Part shown: piece by piece, positions 55,866 to 64,000 of the stretch
Layout: each line of letters begins with the position of its first letter
Numbering within the stretch: position 1 is the first letter of the stretch
Assembly (NCBI RefSeq): GCF_001660815.1
Contig: NZ_LYMI01000001.1
Coordinates: 1 to 64,000 of the forward strand
Source: Xanthomonas nasturtii
Lineage (GTDB): Bacteria > Pseudomonadota > Gammaproteobacteria > Xanthomonadales > Xanthomonadaceae
DNA length: 64,000 nt
Direction of reading: 5' to 3'
Translations under genes and position numbers: made by a program
Notes under the pieces: generated by a model
The model's database searches: none
The model's input: only the letters and a program-made list of their open reading frames with translations
What the model was told of the DNA's origin: nothing

Positions 55866-56175
55866 GATGAACGCGTCGCCATGCGCCTGCCAGGCAAACC
55901 ATCTTGCTTCAGCAGTGCCTCGCAACCGTACCCTCACCCCAACCCCTCTCCCGACGGGAGAGGGGTTCTCAGATCCAAAACGGGTGGCGACCGCCTTCTC
56001 CCACCGGGAGAAGATGCCCCGTAGGGGCGGATGAGGGTGCGCCGCAATGCACTGGAAGGTGGCAGCCATGACGAGCGCGTCGCTACGCGCCAGCCAGGGC
56101 AAGCCACCATGCTTCAGCAGTACTTCGCAAACCATACCCTCACCCCAACCCCTCTCCCGATGGGAGAGGGGCTTC
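55866..56175. repeat. Two copies of a roughly 110-base composite repeat before kdsA
   Basis: Copy 1 (about 55866-55970) and copy 2 (about 56068-56172) share GAACGCGTCGCC/GAGCGCGTCGCT, TTGCTTCAGCAGTGC/ATGCTTCAGCAGTAC and CCCTCACCCCAACCCCTCTC, and each ends in a hairpin: AACCCCTCTCCC-GAC-GGGAGAGGGGTT at 55941-55967 and CCCCTCTCCC-GAT-GGGAGAGGGG at 56149-56171. Between them is CTTCTCCC-ACC-GGGAGAAG with GCCCCGTAGGGGC. The region fills the whole pyrG-kdsA gap and may end pyrG transcription. Confidence 0.8.
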
Positions 56176-56195
56176 AATCGAAATAAGGTGACCTG

Positions 56196-57026
56196 ATGAA
56201 ACTGTGTGACTTTGAAGTCGGCCTCGACCAGCCGTTGTTCCTGATCGCAGGCCCCTGCGTGATCGAGTCGATGCAGCTGCAGCTCGACGTGGCCGGCAAG
56301 CTCAAGGAGATCACCGGCAAGCTCGGGGTCAACTTCATCTTCAAGTCGAGCTTCGACAAGGCCAACCGCACCTCCGGCACCAGCTTCCGTGGCCCCGGCC
56401 TGGAAGAAGGCCTGAAGGTGCTGGACGCAGTGAAAAAGCAGATCGGCGTGCCGGTGCTCACCGACGTGCACGAATACACCCCGATGAACGAAGTGGCCGC
56501 CGTCGTCGATGTGCTGCAGACCCCGGCTTTTTTGGTGCGCCAGACCGATTTCATCAAGAACGTCTGCGCTGCCGGCAAGCCGGTCAACATCAAGAAGGGC
56601 CAGTTCCTGGCGCCATGGGACATGAAGCCGGTGGTGGACAAGGCCAAGTCAACCGGCAACGAGCAGATCATGGTCTGCGAGCGTGGCGCCTCGTTTGGCT
56701 ACAACAATCTGGTCAGCGACATGCGCTCGCTGAGCGTGATGCGCGACACCGGGTGCCCGGTGGTGTTCGATGCCACCCACTCGGTGCAGTTGCCGGGCGG
56801 GCAGGGCAGCAGCTCCGGTGGCCAGCGTGAATTCGTGCCGGTGCTGGCGCGCGCAGCGGTGGCGGTCGGTATTTCCGGCCTGTTCGCCGAAACCCATCCG
56901 GATCCGTCCAAGGCGCTGTCCGATGGCCCCAATGCGTGGCCGTTGGACCGCATGGAAGAGCTGCTCGAAACGCTGATGGAACTGGACGCGGTCACCAAGA
57001 AGCACGGGTTCGCGCGCTTCGCATGA
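56196..57026 (+). CDS. kdsA: 3-deoxy-8-phosphooctulonate synthase (KDO-8-P synthase)
   Basis: A 276-residue TIM-barrel enzyme that condenses arabinose-5-phosphate and PEP for LPS core. Family sequence is plain: [56 protein letters not shown] and [15 protein letters not shown]. The active-site KANRTS and DVHE motifs are intact. The next gene overlaps its stop by ATGA. Confidence 0.97.
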   Translation: MKLCDFEVGLDQPLFLIAGPCVIESMQLQLDVAGKLKEITGKLGVNFIFKSSFDKANRTSGTSFRGPGLEEGLKVLDAVKKQIGVPVLTDVHEYTPMNEVAAVVDVLQTPAFLVRQTDFIKNVCAAGKPVNIKKGQFLAPWDMKPVVDKAKSTGNEQIMVCERGASFGYNNLVSDMRSLSVMRDTGCPVVFDATHSVQLPGGQGSSSGGQREFVPVLARAAVAVGISGLFAETHPDPSKALSDGPNAWPLDRMEELLETLMELDAVTKKHGFARFA

Positions 57027-57385
57027 GTTCCGACCCCTGGGCGGCGGCCGCGTTGCGCCGCCAGCGTCGGCACTGGCGGCAGTGGCCCTGGGGCTGGTTG
57101 GCGTTGGGTCTGTCGCTCGCTGCATGGGCCTGCCTGGCCGTCATGGCCTTCCTGGTGACCGCCAGCATCGGCATGCCGGGCGACGGCAACCATGCCATGC
57201 AGGCCACGCGCATTCCGATGTTTGTCACGCTGTTGGTAGGCGTGCTGGTGACGCTGGGCGGTCTTGTTGCCAGCCCGGTCGCGTTCTCGCTGCGTCGCCA
57301 GCCGGGCGCTGCCGCCATGGGCTTGGCGCTGCTGCTGCTCTTGCTACTGCTGTTTTGCTTGTCGCTGCTGGGCCTGAAGGCCTAG
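57023..57385 (+). CDS. Small membrane protein between kdsA and eno
   Basis: 120 residues with three hydrophobic segments (about 24-48, 66-85 and 97-117), starting [20 protein letters not shown], a basic cytoplasmic N-terminus. The ATGA overlap with kdsA decides the start and indicates coupling. No known domain is recognised; similar short membrane proteins stand at this place in other Xanthomonas genomes, from memory. Confidence 0.7.
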   Translation: MSSDPWAAAALRRQRRHWRQWPWGWLALGLSLAAWACLAVMAFLVTASIGMPGDGNHAMQATRIPMFVTLLVGVLVTLGGLVASPVAFSLRRQPGAAAMGLALLLLLLLLFCLSLLGLKA

Positions 57386-57393
57386 CTGCATAG

Positions 57394-58803
<1,410 letters not shown>

Positions 58804-58806
58804 GCC

Positions 58807-59172
58807 GTGCGCAACTGGCGCTGGCTACTGCTGGTGCTGGCGGTGCTGCTGGCGTGGCTGCAGTACCGCTTCTGGTTCGGGCCTGGGAATTCCGGTGAAG
58901 TCATGATGCTGGAAGCCCAGGTCGCGCATCAGACACAGGACAACGAAGGTCTGCGCCAACGCAACCAGGCGTTGGCAGCAGAGGTGAAGGATTTGAAGGA
59001 CGGCGAGGCGGCAATCGAAGAACGCGCACGCAGCGAGCTGGGCATGATCAAGCCGGGCGAAACGTTCTATCGCGTGGTCGAGGATGCGCCGCTGCCCGCA
59101 CCTGCAGCACCTGAAACAGCGGCCCCCGCACAGCAAACGCCTGCCTCCGCCGATCCGGTGGACCATCCATGA
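58807..59172 (+). CDS. ftsB: Cell division protein FtsB
   Basis: 121 residues with a single membrane helix (about 5-19) and a periplasmic coiled coil ([20 protein letters not shown]), then the conserved [18 protein letters not shown]. It links FtsL and FtsQ in the divisome. The GTG at 58807 lies 3 bases after eno. A Pro/Ala-rich tail extends the usual length slightly. It overlaps ispD by 4 bases. Confidence 0.92.
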   Translation: MRNWRWLLLVLAVLLAWLQYRFWFGPGNSGEVMMLEAQVAHQTQDNEGLRQRNQALAAEVKDLKDGEAAIEERARSELGMIKPGETFYRVVEDAPLPAPAAPETAAPAQQTPASADPVDHP

Positions 59173-59963
59173 CCGGTTCGATCTGGGCCATCGTGCCGGC
59201 CGCTGGGCGCGGCACGCGGTTTGGCGGGCCGCTTCCCAAACAATATTTGCATGCCGGCGGTCAGCCATTGATGGCCTACACGCTGGCGGCGTTGGCCGCG
59301 CATCCGGCCGTAGCCGGCATCGTGGTGGCGATTGCCCCCGGCGATGCGGACTGGCCCGGCTGGACCGCCGTGCAGTCCAAACCGGTGTTGACCTGCCTGG
59401 GTGGCGCGACCCGCGCAGCCTCGGTGCTGGCTGGCTTGCTGGCATTGCCCGAGAGCGTGCGCGCCGACGATTTCGTGCTGGTGCACGATGCCGCACGGCC
59501 GAATCTGGCCCTGGCCGATCTGGACCGCCTGCTGGAAATCGGCCGCGGCGATCCGGTCGGTGCAATCCTGGCCGCACCGGTGCGCGACACGCTCAAGCGT
59601 GCCGGCGACGATGGCGGCATCGACGGTACCGAACCACGCGAACGCTTGTGGCGTGCGCTCACACCGCAACTGTTTCGTCGCCATCAACTGATCCGCGGGC
59701 TCACCGAAGCCGCGGCGGCTGGTGTGGACGTCACCGATGAAGCGATGGCGATGGAGCGGATGGGCTTGCGCCCATTGCTGGTGGAAGGCGCCGAAGACAA
59801 CTTCAAGGTGACCACGCCGGTGGATCTGGCGCGCTTCGAATTTGAACTTGCCAATCGGGACCGGGGACCGGGGACCCGGGACCCGCTGCAATCCGGTTCA
59901 GAGAGTTCCGCCTCTGCTTTTCCCGGTCCCCGGTCCCTGGTCCCCGGTCCCGAAGAGATCTAA
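59169..59963 (+). CDS. ispD: 2-C-methyl-D-erythritol 4-phosphate cytidylyltransferase
   Basis: 264 residues. It forms CDP-methylerythritol in the MEP isoprenoid pathway. The N-terminal nucleotide loop [17 protein letters not shown], then [20 protein letters not shown] and [20 protein letters not shown] are family-typical. Family proteins usually end soon after the LARFE sequence seen here at about residue 220. The last about 35 residues (from [15 protein letters not shown]) are encoded by an inverted GGGACC/GGTCCC repeat and have no family counterpart. Confidence 0.95.
   Translation: MTGSIWAIVPAAGRGTRFGGPLPKQYLHAGGQPLMAYTLAALAAHPAVAGIVVAIAPGDADWPGWTAVQSKPVLTCLGGATRAASVLAGLLALPESVRADDFVLVHDAARPNLALADLDRLLEIGRGDPVGAILAAPVRDTLKRAGDDGGIDGTEPRERLWRALTPQLFRRHQLIRGLTEAAAAGVDVTDEAMAMERMGLRPLLVEGAEDNFKVTTPVDLARFEFELANRDRGPGTRDPLQSGSESSASAFPGPRSLVPGPEEI
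59856..59952. repeat. Inverted GGGGACC/GGTCCCC repeat inside the 3' end of ispD
   Basis: The left arm at about 59856-59884 repeats GGGACCGGGGACC, and the right arm at about 59922-59952 repeats GGTCCCCGGTCCC. They can pair over most of their length around a 37-base loop. The ispD frame passes through both arms and stops 8 bases beyond. Confidence 0.8.
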
Positions 59964-59969
59964 CACTCC

Positions 59970-60461
59970 ATGTCCTTCAATTTCCGAATCGGCCAAGGTT
60001 ATGACGTGCATGCGTTCGGCCCTGGCGACCATGTGATGCTCGGCGGGGTGCGCGTGGCGCACAGTCACGGCGTACTCGCCCACAGCGATGGCGATGTGGT
60101 GTTGCACGCGCTGTGCGATGCGATGCTGGGCGCACTGGCGCTGGGCGACATCGGCCGGCACTTCCCGCCCTCCGACGAACGCTGGAAAGACGCCGACAGC
60201 GCGCAGTTCCTGCAGCATTGCGACGGCTTGCTGCGCGAGCGCGGCTGGCGCGTCGGCAATGCCGACATCACCGTGATCTGCGAGCGCCCCAAGGTCGGCC
60301 CGCACGCGCTGGCCATGCGCGAACGCATCGCCGGCCTGTTGGCGATCGAACTGGATGCGGTCAGCATCAAGGCCACCACCAGCGAACAGCTGGGCTTCAC
60401 CGGCCGCGGCGAAGGCATCGCTGCACAGGCTGCGGTGTTGCTGGGCAGGATCGCTGCCTGA
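59970..60461 (+). CDS. ispF: 2-C-methyl-D-erythritol 2,4-cyclodiphosphate synthase
   Basis: A 163-residue trimeric zinc enzyme of the MEP pathway. Zinc and substrate motifs are present: [20 protein letters not shown] (Asp and His ligands), [19 protein letters not shown], and [20 protein letters not shown] at the end. It begins 6 bases after ispD, so ispD and ispF are co-transcribed. Confidence 0.97.
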   Translation: MSFNFRIGQGYDVHAFGPGDHVMLGGVRVAHSHGVLAHSDGDVVLHALCDAMLGALALGDIGRHFPPSDERWKDADSAQFLQHCDGLLRERGWRVGNADITVICERPKVGPHALAMRERIAGLLAIELDAVSIKATTSEQLGFTGRGEGIAAQAAVLLGRIAA

Positions 60462-60707
60462 CGGAGGACGAGTAAGGCAGCCGCGCCAACCACCAAGTCG
60501 GCGCGGCCGGTGCTCGGTAGCGCGTGCATCACACTTACGCCGTCGTAGCGCGCATCTCGTCCACGCGCATCTGACGACCACCGGCCAGGTTTTTCGCCGC
60601 ATCCACTCGCATGCACACGGGCGCGTCTCGGCGTCGCAACGCGACACCACCGCGCCGAGGCCCTCGGCACACTGCGCACGATCTGTCGGCGCGAAGGTAA
60701 TCACAGC

Positions 60708-61817
60708 ATGAGCGATACCTCTTTTCTGCCGCGCGCACATGGCGCTGCAGTCCTCAGTGCGGTAATGCGCAGCACGCCCGAAGATTTCCAGGTCGATGAA
60801 TTACCGGCCTTCGAGCCTTCGGGCGAAGGTGAGCATTTGTTGCTCACGGTGCGCAAGCGTGGCCAGAACACGGCCTATATCGCCAAGAAGCTCGCGCATT
60901 GGGCGGGCATTGCCGAGATGGGCGTCAGCTATGCGGGCTTGAAGGATCGCCATGCAGTGACCACCCAGCGCTTCAGCGTGCATCTGCCCAAGCGCATCGC
61001 ACCGGATATCGCAGCGCTGGACGATGGCGAGATGCAGGTGGTCGACAGCACCTGGCACAACCGCAAGCTGCAACGCGGCGCGCTGCACGGCAACCGATTC
61101 GTGCTGACGCTGCGCCAGGTGCAAGGCGAGCGCGAGGCGATCGAGCAACGCTTGCAGGCAATTGCCGCACGCGGCATCCCCAACTGGTTCGGCGAACAGC
61201 GCTTCGGTCGCGATGGCGGCAACGTGGCGGCTGCGCTGGCGATGTTCGGCCATGTGCAAGCGGCCGATGGAACATTGTTGCCCGCGCCGGCATCGAAGCG
61301 GCGGCTGCGCAACGATCAACGCTCGATGCTGCTGTCGGCGGCGCGCTCGGCCTTGTTCAATCGCGTGCTCGGCGCACGCGTGGCGCAGGGCAGTTGGGAT
61401 GGCGCGCTGGACGGCGAGGCATGGATGCTGGACGGCTCGCGCAGCGTTTTCGGCCCGGAGCCGTGGAGCGAGGCGCTGGCAGAGCGGCTGGCACGTTTCG
61501 ATATCCATCCCAGTGGCCCATTGTGGGGCGCTGGCGCGTTGCGCTCGACCGATCAGGCGGCAGCGGTGGAGCAGGGCGCGTTGTCCGACCCGCAATCGGA
61601 AGCACTGCGCTTCGGCCTGGAAGCCGCAGGCTTGAAGCAGGAACGCCGCGCGTTGCGCTTGCGTCCGCAAGGTCTGGAGCACCGATGGCTGGAGGCGCAG
61701 ACCCTGCAGCTCGAATTCGCGCTGCCACCTGGTTGCTACGCCACCGCAGTGCTGTGGGAATTGGGCGAGGTGTCCGACGCAGGCCGTTTCAATGCTGGCG
61801 TGCGCGCCGAAGAATGA
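60708..61817 (+). CDS. truD: tRNA pseudouridine(13) synthase TruD
   Basis: A 369-residue pseudouridine synthase for U13 in tRNA-Glu. The N-terminal [20 protein letters not shown] and the catalytic Asp in [17 protein letters not shown] are diagnostic; [18 protein letters not shown] follows in the insertion domain, and [18 protein letters not shown] at the end. The 246-base gap to ispF holds no gene that I can see. Confidence 0.96.
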   Translation: MSDTSFLPRAHGAAVLSAVMRSTPEDFQVDELPAFEPSGEGEHLLLTVRKRGQNTAYIAKKLAHWAGIAEMGVSYAGLKDRHAVTTQRFSVHLPKRIAPDIAALDDGEMQVVDSTWHNRKLQRGALHGNRFVLTLRQVQGEREAIEQRLQAIAARGIPNWFGEQRFGRDGGNVAAALAMFGHVQAADGTLLPAPASKRRLRNDQRSMLLSAARSALFNRVLGARVAQGSWDGALDGEAWMLDGSRSVFGPEPWSEALAERLARFDIHPSGPLWGAGALRSTDQAAAVEQGALSDPQSEALRFGLEAAGLKQERRALRLRPQGLEHRWLEAQTLQLEFALPPGCYATAVLWELGEVSDAGRFNAGVRAEE

Positions 61818-62079
61818 CGACATGCGGCCGCCGGTCGCTCGCATCGCGCAGCGGTCGATCGCGACCTAATGCCGTTGCTCGCGCAGGAACGGCCCTGGCC
61901 GCGACGGCCATCACCATAAGGCCGATAGTCGGGGCATTGACCGGGGGTGAGCTGCACAAGCCTGCCAAACAAGCATCACCCGCATCAATGCGACCCACAC
62001 GGGCCAGGCGTTCCCGTGACCGCATCAACGCGCGCAATTGCACTTCTACGCCGCGCGTCATGCGCTCGCCGCAATCCGT

Positions 62080-62619
62080 CTAGCGCCGCGCCAGCAACAC
62101 CAGCAGCGCGCCGGTGCCGCCCTGCGTGGGGGGCGCCGAATGAAATGCCAGCACGTCGTTGCGTTGACGCAGCAGCCGGTCCATCAGGTTCTTCAGCACG
62201 GGCGCACCGTTGTCGGACTGCAGGCCCTTGCCGTGGATGATGCGCACGCAACCATATTCGTGCGCATGCGCTTCCTGCAGGAACTGGCGTAACAAGGCCT
62301 CGGCCTGCGTTGCGGTGGCACCGTGCAGATCCAGTTCGTCCTGTACCGAAAACTGCCCGCGCTTGAGCCGTTGAAACAATCGGGTGGGAAGATTCTCGCG
62401 CCGGTAACTGGCGGTGTCGCCGGCTTCCAGTGGCGCGCTGTCACGTAACAGGCGCGCAAATTCGGTGTGCGCTTGCGCCTCGTCGCGCTCGGCCATGCGC
62501 GCGCGTGGCTTGGGGCGCGGCTTGGCGTTGGCCGGTGGGGCGACTTCACGAATCGGCTTGACCGCGCCGATCGCTGCGCGGAACAACGCGCCGTCGTCTT
62601 CGTCTTCAGGGTGCGACAT
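62080..62619 (-). CDS. Smr-domain protein (YdaL/SmrA-like)
   Basis: 179 residues from [23 protein letters not shown] codons at 62622 and 62625 are alternative starts. The N-terminal half is basic and Pro-rich. The C-terminal Smr domain contains [20 protein letters not shown] and [20 protein letters not shown], with the DLHG and HGKG motifs of small MutS-related endonucleases. Bacterial stand-alone Smr proteins have nicking or RNA-related roles; the substrate is unknown. It is divergent from surE. Confidence 0.92.
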   Translation of the reverse strand: MSHPEDEDDGALFRAAIGAVKPIREVAPPANAKPRPKPRARMAERDEAQAHTEFARLLRDSAPLEAGDTASYRRENLPTRLFQRLKRGQFSVQDELDLHGATATQAEALLRQFLQEAHAHEYGCVRIIHGKGLQSDNGAPVLKNLMDRLLRQRNDVLAFHSAPPTQGGTGALLVLLARR

Positions 62620-62719
62620 CACCACAGCGTACCCGGTTCAAGCGCAGACGCACGCGAAGATCAAGCGCGAAGGCGCAGGACGCATTCCGGTATCATGGCC
62701 GGGTTTTCCGAGGAGTCTC

Positions 62720-63499
62720 ATGCGCGTACTGGTTAGCAACGACGACGGTGTCGACGCCCCCGGCATCCAGATATTGGCCGAGGCGCTGCGCCATGCCGGT
62801 CATGAGGTGATGGTGGTCGCGCCCGACCGCGACCGCTCCGGCGCCAGCAATTCGCTGACCCTGGATGTGCCGATCCGCACCCGCCGCATCGACGCGCAGA
62901 CCTGCGCAGTGGCCGGCACGCCGACCGACTGCGTGCATCTGGCACTCACCGGCATGCTGGATTACGACCCCGACATCGTGGTCTCCGGCATCAACAACTC
63001 GGCCAATCTGGGCGACGATGTGATCTATTCGGGCACCGTGTCCGCCGCGATGGAAGGCCGTTTTCTGGGCCTGCCCGCGGTGGCGGTCTCGCTGGTGACG
63101 CATAACCACGAAGCGCATCACTACGAAACCGCCGCGCGCGCTGCGGTAGAGATCGTGGCGCGCCTGAAGTCCGACCCCTTGCCTGCCGACACCATTCTCA
63201 ACGTCAATGTGCCGGATCTGGCCTGGTCGGCAGTGCTCGGATTCGAAGTGACCCGACTCGGCAATCGCCACCGGTCCGAACCGTGCGTGCCGCAGCGCGA
63301 TCCGCGCGGCCGTACCGTCTACTGGGTCGGCCCGGCCGGGCCGGAGCAGGACGCCGGCGCTGGCACCGATTTCCATGCCGTGCGCACCGGGCATATCTCG
63401 ATCACGCCGATCCACGTCGATCTCACCCGCTATCAGGCGCTGGAGACGGTGGCCGGTTGGGTCGGTGGGCTGACCGCCTCGCTGGATGCACCGGCATGA
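62720..63499 (+). CDS. surE: 5'/3'-nucleotidase SurE
   Basis: A 259-residue metal-dependent phosphatase acting on nucleoside monophosphates in stationary phase. The start [19 protein letters not shown] at 62720 follows GAGGAG at good spacing. Metal ligands lie in SNDDG and [18 protein letters not shown]. It overlaps pcm by ATGA, the usual surE-pcm pair. Confidence 0.97.
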   Translation: MRVLVSNDDGVDAPGIQILAEALRHAGHEVMVVAPDRDRSGASNSLTLDVPIRTRRIDAQTCAVAGTPTDCVHLALTGMLDYDPDIVVSGINNSANLGDDVIYSGTVSAAMEGRFLGLPAVAVSLVTHNHEAHHYETAARAAVEIVARLKSDPLPADTILNVNVPDLAWSAVLGFEVTRLGNRHRSEPCVPQRDPRGRTVYWVGPAGPEQDAGAGTDFHAVRTGHISITPIHVDLTRYQALETVAGWVGGLTASLDAPA

Positions 63500-64000
63500 C
63501 GCCGAGGCTGCGCATGCTGCAACCGGAATCGGTCGGCATCGGCATGACCTCGCAACGCGTGCGCGACCGCCTGGTCGAGCGGCTGCGCGAGGCCGGCATC
63601 CAGGACGAGGCCACGCTCAATGCCATGCGCACCGTGCCGCGCCATCTGTTCATCGATGAGGCGCTGGCCTCGCGCGCCTACGAAGACACCGCGCTGCCGA
63701 TCGGCCACGGCCAGACCATCTCCCAGCCCTGGGTGGTGGCGCGCATGACCGAGGCCGTGCTGCAGGTGGCACCGACCAAGGTGCTCGAAGTGGGCACCGG
63801 CTCCGGCTACCAGGGCGCGATCCTGGCCGCGCTGGGGCTGGAGGTGTACACCGTCGAGCGCATCGGCGACCTGCTGCGGCAGGCGCGCAAGCGCTTCCGG
63901 CATCTGGGCATGAACGTGCGCAGCAAGCACGACGATGGCCGCATCGGCTGGCCCGAGCATGGGCCCTACGACGCCATCGTGGTGACCGCTGCGGCACCGG
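63496..64000 (+). CDS. pcm: Protein-L-isoaspartate O-methyltransferase, 3' end outside the window
   Basis: 168 codons are visible, starting [20 protein letters not shown]. The substrate part [20 protein letters not shown] and [20 protein letters not shown] is family-typical, followed by the SAM motif [20 protein letters not shown]. It repairs isoaspartyl residues in aged proteins. The frame is open to the window edge, so the last part is not seen. Confidence 0.96.
   Translation, partial: MTPRLRMLQPESVGIGMTSQRVRDRLVERLREAGIQDEATLNAMRTVPRHLFIDEALASRAYEDTALPIGHGQTISQPWVVARMTEAVLQVAPTKVLEVGTGSGYQGAILAALGLEVYTVERIGDLLRQARKRFRHLGMNVRSKHDDGRIGWPEHGPYDAIVVTAAAP

Overview
The window comes from a high-GC gammaproteobacterium, almost certainly a Xanthomonas. 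The conserved run pyrG-kdsA-(small membrane protein)-eno-ftsB-ispD-ispF-truD-smr-surE-pcm on the right, the ccm cytochrome c maturation genes, and the palindromic CCCTCTCCC/GGGAGAGGG intergenic repeats are what I know from that genus. This is recognition by eye; no search was run, and I cannot name the species.

Layout. 1-520: the 5' end of an IS5-type transposase gene cut by the window edge, then tRNA-Ser(TGA). 600-11300: a signalling block with a methyl-accepting chemotaxis protein, a MarR regulator with the remnant of a deleted FAD monooxygenase behind it, two paralogous PAS hybrid histidine kinases, a lone receiver protein and a double-domain KaiC-like ATPase whose 3' end overlaps the second kinase. 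11500-20300: a tightly overlapping minus-strand chain that starts with an ECF sigma factor and its zinc anti-sigma factor, continues into a secreted subtilisin-like protease and then ccmC-D-E-F-G-H-I. ccmA and ccmB are not next to it. 20600-23050: a membrane cytochrome b, an outer-membrane barrel-like protein with one CxxCH haem site and a secreted cytochrome c.

23354-40567 is the accessory heart of the window. On the plus strand a translationally coupled set encodes a dTDP-sugar 3,4-ketoisomerase, a sugar aminotransferase, a Wzx-like flippase, a GT2 glycosyltransferase, a Wzy-like membrane protein and a Wzz-like chain-length protein. A second coupled set follows: methyltransferase, amidohydrolase, methyltransferase, a 46-codon small ORF joined by ATGA overlaps on both sides, and two GT4 glycosyltransferases. 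It faces a minus-strand pair (a PF14907-type nucleotidyltransferase and a B12-binding-domain radical SAM enzyme), and beyond these run a HprK-like kinase and an ABC exporter. This reads as a pathway for an unusual amino-sugar glycan or glycoconjugate in which some components recall peptide natural-product loci. I know of no described system with this make-up. A low-GC segment inside it (about 26430-27350) suggests a recombined specificity module.

40700-53950 is mostly housekeeping: an MFS transporter, a luciferase-like monooxygenase and an FMN split-barrel protein, ExoD and CorC-like membrane proteins, a DUF47-Pit phosphate uptake pair with a possible Pho box, a DUF218 protein, an S10 carboxypeptidase-like protein, parE and a small secreted acidic-tailed protein. 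54126-64000 holds the conserved block named above: CTP synthesis, KDO and isoprenoid precursors, enolase, a divisome protein, pseudouridine synthase and stationary-phase repair. A repeat element appears to have been absorbed into the 3' end of ispD.
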